35,781 bases of DNA from NCBI GenBank assembly GCA_937916505.1, contig CALFSW010000114.1, forward strand, positions 1 to 35,781. The letters are read 5' to 3'. The position numbers and the translations under genes were made by a program. The notes below the pieces were generated by a model that saw only the letters and a list, made by a program, of their open reading frames with translations, searched no databases and had not been told where the DNA came from. The DNA is from an uncultured Verrucomicrobiales bacterium (GTDB lineage: Bacteria > Verrucomicrobiota > Verrucomicrobiia > Verrucomicrobiales > Akkermansiaceae). This document shows, piece after piece, positions 1-8,965 of this stretch. Position 1 is the first letter of the stretch, and every line of letters begins with the position of its first letter.

Positions 1-42
1 CTAGGAGACCCTGAACCGGAGGGCTCTGCGCCCGGCCCAAAT

Positions 43-1212
43 TCAGGCCTCCACTTCGATATACTTGCTGCGATGGACCCAGACGCTCTGCACCAGTCCC
101 AGCAGAAACATGCAAATCACCACAAAGGTTCCCGAGTAACTCACCAAGGGCAGTGGAATTCCCGTGATCGGGGTCAGCAAAATGCACATCCCGATGCTCT
201 CAAACATGTGGGCGAAAAAAAGGCCCACCACCCCCCCGACAATAATTCGTCCGGCAAGATCACGACTATAAAAGGCAATAAAGAGACATTGGATGAGCAA
301 CAGCGCGAAAGCGGTCACCAATAGCAAGGCACCTCGAAATCCCTGCTCCTCCGCGATGACCGCAAAAATGTAGTCGTTATGCGCGGTCTTCCACGGAATG
401 TATTTCTTGTCGTGCAGCGACCCCCGTTCATCGGTTGCCCCCCATCCCAAGCCCTTCCAGCCCGCCTTCCCAACTGCAGTGGAAACCCAGTAAGGGGCCC
501 AGTTTTTATCCGTTTTCTCAACGACCCCGGTATCCACCGATTCCAAATACATCTCGATTCGCTCGGTGCCCCGTTCCGAGATGGAAGGAAGGACAATGAA
601 ATAGGCGATGGGCGTCATCCCAACCGCGATTCCGGTCAGAAAAATTAGATACCGCCAGGGGATTCCACTCACCAAAATCGCAACAATGGCAACAGGAACC
701 CAGACCAATGCGGATCCCATATCGCCCAGCTTTACCACGAGCAAAAAGGGAATGCCCGTGAGCGTAGCGATCAAAAGCACCCTGAAAAACGGTTCCCCAA
801 AGAAGCGGTGAATCTTCGGCAGGTCTTGGGCCAAAGTTGCGATTGCAATGATTCCTGCCGCGATTGCGACCTGCGCTGGCTGGAAACTGATCGGCCCAAA
901 CTGAAGACGGTGAATTTCATCATCCGCGCCCATCGCTTTCAAGGTCAGGGCCAGGCCAATGACATACATCGGCACTCCCAGCCATCGCACCCAGCGGTAA
1001 TCAATCAGAGCCGATGCAAAATACACGATGGTTCCCAGCCCCATCCACATCTTGTGACGACCCGCAAAAAACTCCCCACCTGACATTCCATCCGGGCCCG
1101 GCAGATGGCGCGCCGCACTTTCGATCGCAAATACCCCAAAAACAAGCAGCCCGTACATCGTCAGTACGAGAACCCAGTTCATTCCAAGAATTTTACGAAA
1201 AAGCGGGGTCAT
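43..1212 (-). CDS. rodA: RodA/FtsW/SpoVE-family peptidoglycan glycosyltransferase, probably RodA
   Basis: A 389-aa polytopic membrane protein of the SEDS family, which polymerises lipid II into glycan strands; RodA works in lateral wall growth with a class B PBP. Family hallmarks are visible: FGPISFQPAQ near residue 105 (cf. the usual GPxSFQPSE), HNDYIFAVIAEEQG at 278-291 with D280 in the place of the catalytic Asp, and TPITGIPLPLVSYSGT near the C-terminus (usually VSYGGS). About 8-10 hydrophobic helices fit the topology. The ATG start gives a normal length. It is the last gene of a minus-strand run, 74 bp downstream of the SNF2 helicase. RodA rather than FtsW is inferred from the N-terminal region and overall resemblance; no mreBCD genes are in view. 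Confidence 0.88.
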   Translation of the reverse strand: MTPLFRKILGMNWVLVLTMYGLLVFGVFAIESAARHLPGPDGMSGGEFFAGRHKMWMGLGTIVYFASALIDYRWVRWLGVPMYVIGLALTLKAMGADDEIHRLQFGPISFQPAQVAIAAGIIAIATLAQDLPKIHRFFGEPFFRVLLIATLTGIPFLLVVKLGDMGSALVWVPVAIVAILVSGIPWRYLIFLTGIAVGMTPIAYFIVLPSISERGTERIEMYLESVDTGVVEKTDKNWAPYWVSTAVGKAGWKGLGWGATDERGSLHDKKYIPWKTAHNDYIFAVIAEEQGFRGALLLVTAFALLLIQCLFIAFYSRDLAGRIIVGGVVGLFFAHMFESIGMCILLTPITGIPLPLVSYSGTFVVICMFLLGLVQSVWVHRSKYIEVEA

Positions 1213-1286
1213 TTGTCTTCGGCGAACGGACTCTAACCAGTGAAAACGAACTGGAACACTCTAAAAACTCAAGCTTCCCAGGATTT

Positions 1287-4193
1287 TCAGGAAAACAATC
1301 CCATCAGTTCCTCTTCTTCTAATCCGGGAACAAGCGCACCGCCTCCATCGAGCACCGCTTCCATCATTTTCTTTTTCTCCTCCTGCAGGGCCAAAATCTT
1401 CTCTTCGACAGTCCCACGCGTGATCAGCTTGTAGCTGGTGACCACGTTTTTCTGCCCGATCCGGTGGGCCCGGTCGGTCGCCTGCGCTTCCACTGCCGGA
1501 TTCCACCACGGATCAAGATGAATGACCGTGTCCGCAGCCGTCAAATTGAGTCCAACGCCCCCTGCCTTCAGCGAGATCAGAAAAACCGGCGCATCTCCCT
1601 CCTGGAATCGTTCCACAACTTCGCCACGCTTTTTGGTGGATCCATCCAGATAACAATAATCCCATTTGTTTCCGAGGAGAATGGGAACAACCCCCTGCAG
1701 AAGTTGCACAAACTGGCTGAAGATGAGAACCCGATGCCCTCCGGCCACCGCTTCGGTGAGCAACTGCTCGAGTTCGTCGAGTTTCACCCCGGCGTCCTTA
1801 TCTTCGATTTTCAAACCCGGCAGAAGCCGAAGATCGCAACAAGCCTGGCGAAGCCGCAACAAGGCGGTGAGGGCAACCATGCGCTTCCGACCATCATCAG
1901 CCGCTTCAACCTGCGCGCGACTTTCCCGAAGGAGCTGGCGGTAGATCGTTTGTTGTTTCGGAGCGAGTTCACAATAGCGAACCTGCTCAATCCGATCAGG
2001 AAGATCCTTGGCGACCTCTTTCTTCAGGCGGCGAAGCACAACCGGCTTGAGGCGTCGGGCCAAACGACGGGCCAGGGCCGGATCACCGCCCTTTCGAAGC
2101 GGCTTTTCAAATCGCTCCATAAACGCCTTTCGCGGACCAAGATACCCCGGAAGCGAAAACTGCATGATGGACCAAAGATCCTGAAGTGAGTTCTCAACCG
2201 GGGTTCCCGAGAGCGCAAAGCGATGAGTCGCCTTAAGCCGATGAGCCGCAATTGAAATTTGAGCCTCGGGATTCTTGATCTGCTGGGCCTCATCCAGCAC
2301 TGCAATATCGAACTCCCGGGCCTGAAATTTTTCGGCGTCAATTCGTAAAATTGCGTAGCTCGTAATGACCAGATCAGCCTCTGGAATTTCACCCCGTTTC
2401 CCTCCAACATGTTGTGCCACGGTGAGACCCGGCACCCACTTCCGGGCTTCCGCCGCCCAGTTGGACAAAAGCGATGACGGACAAACCACCAATGCCCGCC
2501 CTCCCTTTTTCTCAATAAAAGTGAGGGTTTGAAGGGTTTTCCCGAGGCCCATGTCATCAGCCAAAACACCTCCCATACCCAGCTCGCTGAGACGATACAT
2601 CCAACGGACCCCCGTCGCCTGATAAGGGCGGAGTACTTCCGGCAGATCGAGAGCGACTTCGGCATCCTCCTCAATCGCCATTCCAAAATCGCGCGCGCTC
2701 GTCTTTAAAAAATCAGCCTGCCGGGCACTCACCTCAAAAACACCGGGCGCACTTTGCGTGGCCTCGGAATCAGTCAGGGTCTCATTGACCTCTTCGATAA
2801 AGTCCGAATCGATGACCGCGATCTTACCCCGGCCGAAAGCTTGCTCGGCACTTCCCATGCGAAGCATCCGTTGCACTTGATCGGAATTAAGTTCTTCACC
2901 TCCGGCATGAAATCGCGTCTCCACCGAAAACCAATCGCGCCCGGTTTCCGTCCACTCCCAGTCGGGTTTGACCGCCACCACCTGTTCGGCCGCCGTTTGG
3001 AATCGCTCCCCCTTCTCCACCCGCCACCGGGGGGGCAACTCGGAAAAGGCATGAAACTTAAGGATCTCTTCGCGTTCGCGCAGAACCATCCGCCCGCCCT
3101 TGGCCGGTCCATCGAAACCCCAGGCATGAAAAAAATCAATCACGGCATTTTCTTGCGAGAGGCTGGTGAGAACTCCCCCGATCAATTGAGGTTCGCCATT
3201 TTCACAAGAGGCCCTCTTTCCCTCGTATCGAAACTCCAGCCGGGCCTCGAGATGGCGAAGCGAGCCTTCCAGGGCAATGGTCACTTCGGGAACCCCTTCT
3301 TCGGGAAGAGATTTCCATAGCTCATCAGGCACCTCAAACCACTGTTCAAGCTTGCTCAAGGTGAATCGCGCCTCTGCCGCACTCACCCGCAGCCCCTGCC
3401 CGAGGACCGCCGAAAACTTCGCCGGCAACCCGGGGGCCAACGGATAAAACTCCGTTCCTTGTAAATCCCACGCCTGCAGATTCCCTCGCGCCACGATCAC
3501 CCGCTCTCCTTTCAATCCAAGCGGCCGACGGGGTGCGCTGCCATGAATCACCGCAGCGTCCCTCTTGCCAAACTGCACCCGCGGATGTCCTACCAATCCT
3601 TCCAAAAGCTGAGTGAACTGCTCCCGGCCAAAGTTCACAATTCCCGGAGGTTCACCCGGAAAGACCTCCCGTAGAACCCGCCACAATTCCTCATCGTGGG
3701 AATCGACCTGATACATTCCCTCCGGAATCGCACTCAAAAGAACTTCATCGCCATTCACCACCCCACCGAAGCCGACCATCAACTGCCCCCGCTCCCACGA
3801 TGGTTCCACCTTGAGCGGAAGCATCACCTGTAATTCCAGAGGTGTTCCATCCTCGGACAACTTCGGCCATTTGTCCTCCACTTGATCCGGGATCTCCACC
3901 GGTTTGTTTTGCGGGTCGATGACCTCCAACCCAATCGCCATGACGTGAGCGCAAACACGCCCATCCTGCCTCACCATTAAACAGGTGCAATGATTCTCCA
4001 TGTGGGTACGGGAGATGATCTCCATGCTCACCCTCTTGGTCCTGCCGCTAACCCGCGTCTCGCCGGAAATAACGCCGTCTTTGTATTCGGCAGACTTCAC
4101 GCCACCATCACGGTGAATGGCGCGCGCTTTTTTCATCTCGACGTGACCGCCCGCATCCATCAGGAGGTCGCGCGTCAATTCGAGGTGACTCAT
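1287..4193 (-). CDS. SWIM zinc-finger SNF2/RapA-family DEAD/DEAH helicase
   Basis: A 968-aa SNF2-family ATPase that translocates on nucleic acid. A SWIM zinc finger (CTC at 69-71, CAH at 81-83; CxCxnCxH) lies at the N-terminus, followed by about 400 poorly recognised residues. The ATPase core then shows DDMGLGKT near residue 550, a DEAQ box near 634, SGTPVENS, LKAGGVGLNL and a terminal HRIGQ motif near 913. SWIM plus SNF2 is a common bacterial arrangement of unknown biological role, perhaps transcription-complex recycling or DNA repair. The frame is open up to 4505 but that would overrun the HAD gene; the ATG at 4193 leaves 16 bp after the HAD stop and matches the onset of conserved sequence. 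No strong Shine-Dalgarno is seen. Confidence 0.9.
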   Translation of the reverse strand: MSHLELTRDLLMDAGGHVEMKKARAIHRDGGVKSAEYKDGVISGETRVSGRTKRVSMEIISRTHMENHCTCLMVRQDGRVCAHVMAIGLEVIDPQNKPVEIPDQVEDKWPKLSEDGTPLELQVMLPLKVEPSWERGQLMVGFGGVVNGDEVLLSAIPEGMYQVDSHDEELWRVLREVFPGEPPGIVNFGREQFTQLLEGLVGHPRVQFGKRDAAVIHGSAPRRPLGLKGERVIVARGNLQAWDLQGTEFYPLAPGLPAKFSAVLGQGLRVSAAEARFTLSKLEQWFEVPDELWKSLPEEGVPEVTIALEGSLRHLEARLEFRYEGKRASCENGEPQLIGGVLTSLSQENAVIDFFHAWGFDGPAKGGRMVLREREEILKFHAFSELPPRWRVEKGERFQTAAEQVVAVKPDWEWTETGRDWFSVETRFHAGGEELNSDQVQRMLRMGSAEQAFGRGKIAVIDSDFIEEVNETLTDSEATQSAPGVFEVSARQADFLKTSARDFGMAIEEDAEVALDLPEVLRPYQATGVRWMYRLSELGMGGVLADDMGLGKTLQTLTFIEKKGGRALVVCPSSLLSNWAAEARKWVPGLTVAQHVGGKRGEIPEADLVITSYAILRIDAEKFQAREFDIAVLDEAQQIKNPEAQISIAAHRLKATHRFALSGTPVENSLQDLWSIMQFSLPGYLGPRKAFMERFEKPLRKGGDPALARRLARRLKPVVLRRLKKEVAKDLPDRIEQVRYCELAPKQQTIYRQLLRESRAQVEAADDGRKRMVALTALLRLRQACCDLRLLPGLKIEDKDAGVKLDELEQLLTEAVAGGHRVLIFSQFVQLLQGVVPILLGNKWDYCYLDGSTKKRGEVVERFQEGDAPVFLISLKAGGVGLNLTAADTVIHLDPWWNPAVEAQATDRAHRIGQKNVVTSYKLITRGTVEEKILALQEEKKKMMEAVLDGGGALVPGLEEEELMGLFS

Positions 4194-4209
4194 AAGACCG
4201 GCAGTCGAA

Positions 4210-4818
4210 TCAAACCAGATTTGGAATCGTTGGAACAACGACAACCTCCATCCCGGCCTCCCGGGCACCAATAATTCCGGCCCGACCATCCTCAAAGACA
4301 ACACACTCTTCGGGTGCCACTCCAAGCCGCAAAGCCGCCTCAAGAAAAATATCAGGAGCCGGCTTTCCATTCGCCACTTCACTGCAGGAAACAACCTCAT
4401 CAAACCAATCCGAAATATTGAGCAATTGAAGAGTTTTCTCCACCACCTCACGTGAGCCTCCACTGGCCACCGCCATGGGAACCTTCCCCCGATTTTCTTC
4501 CGCAAAAACTGCCACCTCCTTGATCAAAGCAACTTTTCCCAGTTCCTTTAGAAAGTGCTTCTTCTTCGATCGCGCCACCAAATCGGGGTCGAGGTTGAGA
4601 TTCTGCTCACCATTGATGATTTCCACAATATCCCGGGTAGGACGACCACCCATCGCATAAAAAACATCTTCGGGAAAAACGCCCGGAGCCCCGTTGTCTT
4701 CCAGAGCCCGGCACCACGCTCGAAAGTGAACAGGCATGGAGTCCACGAGGGTTCCATCAAGATCGAAAATCAGGGCTTTGTAGTCGGATGTCGGGAGTTT
4801 CAACTCAAATACGCTCAT
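4210..4818 (-). CDS. HAD-superfamily phosphatase, beta-phosphoglucomutase-like
   Basis: A 202-aa haloacid dehalogenase subfamily I hydrolase with an alpha-helical cap. Motif I is DLDGT (D19, D21), motif II is in VASGGS, and motifs III/IV are GKPAPDIF and FEDGRAG. The DSMPVH segment after motif I resembles beta-phosphoglucomutases and sugar-phosphate phosphatases. Substrate cannot be fixed from sequence. It lies between UDP-glucose pyrophosphorylase (85 bp upstream) and the SNF2 gene (16 bp downstream) on the same strand, so a sugar-phosphate role is suggestive only. A TTG at 4857 would add 13 residues; the ATG at 4818 is preferred because the conserved sequence begins shortly after it. Confidence 0.85.
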   Translation of the reverse strand: MSVFELKLPTSDYKALIFDLDGTLVDSMPVHFRAWCRALEDNGAPGVFPEDVFYAMGGRPTRDIVEIINGEQNLNLDPDLVARSKKKHFLKELGKVALIKEVAVFAEENRGKVPMAVASGGSREVVEKTLQLLNISDWFDEVVSCSEVANGKPAPDIFLEAALRLGVAPEECVVFEDGRAGIIGAREAGMEVVVVPTIPNLV

Positions 4819-4903
4819 GGCCGCATGGCAGATGAAGCAAACCGGGGCACGTGACAAGCAGCAATCACGCGGGTGATAAAACCGCCATGATCTGATGATT
4901 TAT

Positions 4904-6295
4904 TCACAGCGTCACCGTCTCATTTTCGTAGGTTTCGGAAGGCACTGTCCTCAATTCGCCAGAAGTATTTTCGACCAAAACCCTCCCCTTGATCACCACG
5001 CCATCTTCAAAGCGAACGGGACCGGTAACAGTGAGCTCCCGGGCATCTCGCAACGAAGGTTGACCGAGCCCATCGAGAGCATCGACCAGCTTGTATTCGG
5101 ATGAAAAGTTGATCACCGGCGGATTCCCCTCGCGGGATGGCACCAGCTGCACACGTCCGTCATCGCTCACATCGTAAGCATCGGAACGAAGCGCAAAAAG
5201 ATCGGTCGTTCCTTTCACAGGAGCAAAACGGGAACGCGGGACACTGACCGCCGCGGCACCCTCGAAGCACTCAATGGCCGACCCCATGGCCTGCTCCAAT
5301 TGATAGATTGCGGTACTCGAAGGATCACGGGGATCCACGGTCTTGGCATTGCAAATGACCGGGAGTTCAAGAACCCCTCCGTTTTTGGTCATCACCTCTT
5401 TCAACTTCTTAAGGTTAACCCAGATGTTGTTGGTGTTAAAAAACTGATGACGATCGATGTCCTGGAAACTACCGAGATCTTCTTCAGGACATTGCGCGAC
5501 CTCACGCAAAAGAAGTCGACCGTCTTCCTTCCGGGTAGCGAGATGCCCGCCCTTCTTGTCAGCCTCGGTGCGACGGGTCACTTCCATCAGGAAAGGCGCA
5601 TCACCTTTTGCAAAGTAGGAAAGTAAGGTCGGATCAAGAACAGCACCCAAATTGTCACTATTGGAAATAAAGGCATACTGAACCCCATCGGCCAATAGAC
5701 GATCCAACCAGCCACTGCCCTCAAGGGTTGGATAAACATCAGCATGCCCCGGTGGACACCATTCCAGATCGGGATTCGCCGGGTGACTCACAGGTTCCAG
5801 CGTGTCTCGCTCCAACTTGGGAGCCCAATTTTGCAAGAGCTCAAGATCTGCCGGATCACCGATTTCCGGAACCGCTTTCCTCAGATAATCCCGGGTATCG
5901 TCGCTGCTCGCATTGCTGTTCATCAGAAGGAAGCGAACATCGCCTCCGGTCTCCGCGCGAAGCGATAAAATTTGACGGGACATCAGGTCAAGAAAGGCCA
6001 CGCCAGGGCGCACTTCCAAAAGACTCTTTACCTTTTCCAGCCCCATACTGGTGCCCAGACCGCCATTCAATTTGACGACAACCGTTTGAGCTAAAAGCGC
6101 CGGGTCAAAATCCGTCTCACTCGCAAGATCATCGTAGTCAGCCACCGATTCAGCAGGCGAAATCTCACGTTCAAAAACCTCCCCCTTGCTTCCACTGGCG
6201 ATTAATTGCTGGGCTCTTAGGAAGGCCAGAATGGCAGAGTTCATCACTCCTTTTTCTTCCATCTTCTGGCGAATGCGATTGGCAACATCAGTCAT
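4904..6295 (-). CDS. UTP-glucose-1-phosphate uridylyltransferase, eukaryotic (UGP2/UDPGP) type
   Basis: A 463-aa protein of the UDPGP family, which makes UDP-glucose from UTP and glucose-1-phosphate. The signature LNGGLGTSMG is at about 76-85, followed by a conserved Lys in the EKVKSL segment; the C-terminal part (VINFSSEYKLVDAL then a VKGRVLVEN stretch) fits the left-handed beta-helix end. Most bacteria use the unrelated GalU instead; the UGP2-like type occurs in PVC bacteria among others. The ATG at 6295 is preferred over the start at 6331 because AAAGAGAATT lies directly before it. It is divergent from rpoN and may be the first gene of the run ugp-HAD-SNF2-rodA. Confidence 0.9.
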   Translation of the reverse strand: MTDVANRIRQKMEEKGVMNSAILAFLRAQQLIASGSKGEVFEREISPAESVADYDDLASETDFDPALLAQTVVVKLNGGLGTSMGLEKVKSLLEVRPGVAFLDLMSRQILSLRAETGGDVRFLLMNSNASSDDTRDYLRKAVPEIGDPADLELLQNWAPKLERDTLEPVSHPANPDLEWCPPGHADVYPTLEGSGWLDRLLADGVQYAFISNSDNLGAVLDPTLLSYFAKGDAPFLMEVTRRTEADKKGGHLATRKEDGRLLLREVAQCPEEDLGSFQDIDRHQFFNTNNIWVNLKKLKEVMTKNGGVLELPVICNAKTVDPRDPSSTAIYQLEQAMGSAIECFEGAAAVSVPRSRFAPVKGTTDLFALRSDAYDVSDDGRVQLVPSREGNPPVINFSSEYKLVDALDGLGQPSLRDARELTVTGPVRFEDGVVIKGRVLVENTSGELRTVPSETYENETVTL

Positions 6296-6303
6296 AATTC
6301 TCT

Positions 6304-6349
6304 TTTGAGGATTTGGGGTCCCGGCTCTCATAACATTAAAAACCTCAAA
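6304..6349. repeat. Inverted repeat in the ugp/rpoN divergent promoter region
   Basis: TTTGAGG at 6304-6310 is the exact reverse complement of CCTCAAA at 6343-6349, with 32 bases between the arms. It sits just upstream of the pyrophosphorylase start and before the sigma-54-like site of rpoN. It could be an operator or part of the ugp 5' leader; it may also be chance in an AT-rich stretch. Confidence 0.3.
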
Positions 6350-6362
6350 GAAAATAAAAAAA

Positions 6363-6378
6363 TGGCACGTTTTATGCT
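6363..6378 (+). promoter_or_regulatory. Putative sigma-54 (-24/-12) promoter of rpoN
   Basis: TGGCACGTTTTATGCT matches the sigma-54 consensus TGGCACG-N4-TTGCW at every position except the first T of the -12 block. The invariant GG (6364-6365) and GC (6376-6377) are exactly ten bases apart. The site faces rpoN, predicting a start near 6389 and a leader of about 38 bases before the ATG at 6427. This would make rpoN responsive to its own product together with an enhancer-binding activator, which is not encoded in this window. Confidence 0.6.
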
Positions 6379-6426
6379 TACGGCTTTACTCAGTCGGAAA
6401 AAGCGGTATTTTTTCTTCGCAACGCC

Positions 6427-7833
6427 ATGGCCGACGCTTCACTCCATCAGTCGCTCTCGCAGCAACAGACGCTCGCGCCTCAAATGCGCCAGAGCCTGGA
6501 GATTTTACAGGCAAACACCCTTGAGTTGAGCCAACTCCTCAATCAGGCCATGGAGATCAACCCTGTGCTCGAAGATGTCACCGAGCACGAATCACTCGAT
6601 GAAATCACGGATGCCGAAAGGGAAGATTCGGAAAATTACGATGATTGGCAGGAGACTTACGATGACGATCTCCGGGATCTCGCCATCATGGAGCGTCGCA
6701 ACCAAGGCGTGAGTCAAGATGCCGTGGAAGCAAGGGAACACTTTTACAATTCCATCGTCGCTCCCCTCACCCTGCAAGAACATCTGACCGAACAAATTCG
6801 CGAAAGCGGTCTCAATAAAGCGGATCAAGCCGACGCCGTGATCATTGTCGGAAACCTAACCGATCATGGCTACCTCGACGCTTCTCTTGAAGAACTGGCG
6901 ACCCGCCTCCAAATCCCGCTTGATCGACTCGAGGACGCCCTGGCCACCATTCAGAATTTCGACCCGCCGGGCGTGGGTGCGGCCGACCTCAGGGAATGCC
7001 TTCTCCTCCAGCTCGACTACCTTGGCTTGGGAAACGGCCTGGAAGCAGAGATTGTCGATGAACACCTCAACGAGGTCGCTCGAAATCACTTCCCCCAACT
7101 TGCCAAGAAACTTCATCTGTCCCTGGACACGATCATCGAAGCCATTGAGCACATCAGAACTCTTGATCCTTCACCTGGCTCCCGCTTCCAAAACAACGGC
7201 AATCCCTACGTCCAACCTGATGTCGAAATCACCCGGGGAGACCACGGCGAATGGATCGCCTCTCTCACCGGGAGCTACCTTCCCCGTCTTCGCATCAACG
7301 ACGAATACAAGGACCTCCTTTCGACCTCCGCCGACGATCGCAAGACGCGCAACTATCTCCGCAACCAGATCCGCGATGGTCGCGCCGTGATTCGCGCCAT
7401 TGACCAACGACAGGAAACGATCCTCGCCATTGCTCGCGAGATCGTGGACCGCCAAACCCCCTTCCTTGAATTTGGCACCCGCCATCTCAAGCCGATGACC
7501 ATGAACGACATCGCCGAAGTCATCGGAGTCCACCCCACCACAGTCTCCCGGGCCGTGGCCGGAAAATACATCAACTCTCCGCACGGGCTCATGGAGATGC
7601 GTAAATTCTTCGCCACCGGCTATCAGACATCCGATGGCAAGGACGTCTCCAACGAAGGCGTCCGCGAAGCCCTGCAGGACCTCATCAGCAACGAAGACAG
7701 TTCAAAACCGCTGTCAGATTCCAAGTTGGAAAAACTTCTCACGGGACAAGGAATCAAGGTCGCTCGCCGTACCGTCGCCAAGTATCGCGAACAACTCGGC
7801 ATCCTTCCCTCACACTTACGCAAGAAATACTAG
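6427..7833 (+). CDS. rpoN: RNA polymerase sigma-54 factor RpoN
   Basis: A 468-aa sigma-54 factor that directs RNA polymerase to -24/-12 promoters and needs AAA+ enhancer-binding proteins to open them. Region I is Gln/Leu-rich (QQQTLAPQMRQSLEILQ, 12-28), followed by an acidic region II (about 50-80), the core-binding domain, a helix-turn-helix (MNDIAEVIGVHPTTVSRAV) and the RpoN box ARRTVAKYRE at 446-455, which contacts the -24 element. All domains are present and the length is typical. The ATG lacks a clear Shine-Dalgarno. The mrp gene starts 31 bp downstream and is probably cotranscribed. A sigma-54-like promoter precedes this gene. Confidence 0.97.
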   Translation: MADASLHQSLSQQQTLAPQMRQSLEILQANTLELSQLLNQAMEINPVLEDVTEHESLDEITDAEREDSENYDDWQETYDDDLRDLAIMERRNQGVSQDAVEAREHFYNSIVAPLTLQEHLTEQIRESGLNKADQADAVIIVGNLTDHGYLDASLEELATRLQIPLDRLEDALATIQNFDPPGVGAADLRECLLLQLDYLGLGNGLEAEIVDEHLNEVARNHFPQLAKKLHLSLDTIIEAIEHIRTLDPSPGSRFQNNGNPYVQPDVEITRGDHGEWIASLTGSYLPRLRINDEYKDLLSTSADDRKTRNYLRNQIRDGRAVIRAIDQRQETILAIAREIVDRQTPFLEFGTRHLKPMTMNDIAEVIGVHPTTVSRAVAGKYINSPHGLMEMRKFFATGYQTSDGKDVSNEGVREALQDLISNEDSSKPLSDSKLEKLLTGQGIKVARRTVAKYREQLGILPSHLRKKY

Positions 7834-7864
7834 CGGACTCGCCCGGGAACGCTACCTTCGCGAC

Positions 7865-8905
7865 ATGACGAGCGACGACCTCCGCAACGCCCTTTCGAAA
7901 GTCAAATATCCCGGCTTCTCCCGGGACATCATTTCTTTCGGACTCGTAAAATCTTTCGAGATGAAAGAGGGCTCTGCTCATGTTCAAATTCAGGTTCAAA
8001 CCAAGGATCCCAAGATTCCCCAAAAGCTCTTCCAGGACTGCCACAGTATCCTCGATCCCCTTCTTGGCGACCCCGCCAAAGTTAAGATCGAAATCGACGT
8101 CCAAAACCCCGCATCCACCGGAGAAGCTTCCACAGGGGGCACTTCAATCCCCGGGGTAAAACGAATCATCGCGGTTGGTTCCGGAAAAGGGGGCGTGGGC
8201 AAGTCCACCGTCTCCAGCAACCTCGCCATCGCCCTCTCGCAACAAGGCCTCAAAGTGGGCCTCCTCGACTGTGATCTCTACGGCCCCTCCGTCCCCCTCA
8301 TGCTCGGTGTCAACAATCACCAGCCTCATGCCGATGACCAGGACCGCATCATCCCCATTGAAGCACACGGACTAAAGCTCATGTCGATGGGCTTCCTCCT
8401 GAGCGACAATTCCCCGGTCATTGTCCGCGGCCCTCTCGCCAACCGCTACACCCAGCAATTTCTTCAACAAGTCGCCTGGGGCGAGCTTGACGTCCTCGTT
8501 CTCGATCTCCCGCCCGGCACCGGAGACATCCAACTGACCCTGGTGCAAACAGTTTCACTCGATGGAGCTGTCATCGTCACCACCCCACAGGAAGTGGCCA
8601 TGATCGATGCCCGCAAGGCCGTCTCGATGTTTGCCAAGGTCAACGTGCCCATCCTGGGTCTCATTGAAAACATGTCCTACTTCGAGTGCGATCACGGCGA
8701 GCGCTACCACCTCTTCGGACAAGGTGGCGCGGAGCGCGAATGCGAGAGGATCAAAGTCCCCCTTCTTGGAAGAATTCCCCTTGAACCGATCATCGGAAAA
8801 CGATGTGACGGAGGAGAACCCATCGCCCTGCTCAGCCCATCGGAATCAAAGGCCTCTGCGGCCTTCCACGATGCCGCGCAAGCACTGATCGATCACGTTT
8901 CATAG
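7865..8905 (+). CDS. Mrp/ApbC (NBP35-like) P-loop ATPase, Fe-S cluster carrier
   Basis: A 346-aa protein with an N-terminal MIP18/DUF59 domain (about 1-85) and a ParA-like ATPase domain carrying the deviant Walker A GSGKGGVGKST (105-115), DCDLYGPS and DLPPGTGD. The family delivers Fe-S clusters to apo-proteins. In many members a C-terminal CxxC binds the cluster; here the equivalent segment reads SYFECDHGE, keeping C275 but not the second Cys. The frame is open further upstream inside rpoN, but the ATG at 7865 gives the normal N-terminus, 31 bp after the rpoN stop. Operon partnership with rpoN is inferred from spacing. Confidence 0.92.
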   Translation: MTSDDLRNALSKVKYPGFSRDIISFGLVKSFEMKEGSAHVQIQVQTKDPKIPQKLFQDCHSILDPLLGDPAKVKIEIDVQNPASTGEASTGGTSIPGVKRIIAVGSGKGGVGKSTVSSNLAIALSQQGLKVGLLDCDLYGPSVPLMLGVNNHQPHADDQDRIIPIEAHGLKLMSMGFLLSDNSPVIVRGPLANRYTQQFLQQVAWGELDVLVLDLPPGTGDIQLTLVQTVSLDGAVIVTTPQEVAMIDARKAVSMFAKVNVPILGLIENMSYFECDHGERYHLFGQGGAERECERIKVPLLGRIPLEPIIGKRCDGGEPIALLSPSESKASAAFHDAAQALIDHVS

Positions 8906-8909
8906 GGTC

Positions 8910-8939
8910 ATCGAATTGACCAGACAATCGGAATTCGAT
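8910..8939 (+). terminator. Hairpin downstream of mrp
   Basis: ATCGAATT at 8910-8917 pairs perfectly with AATTCGAT at 8932-8939 around a 14-base loop, five bases after the mrp stop. No T run follows, so it may stabilise the 3' end or be a weak or factor-assisted terminator rather than a classical one. Confidence 0.35.
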
Positions 8940-8965
8940 CAGCGAACCGGTAAAAAGAGGGATTC

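Noticed and set aside
1237-1254. CCAGT/ACTGG inverted repeat between the SNF2 and rodA genes as a terminator
   Set aside because: The stem is only five pairs with no U run; read-through into rodA is just as likely.
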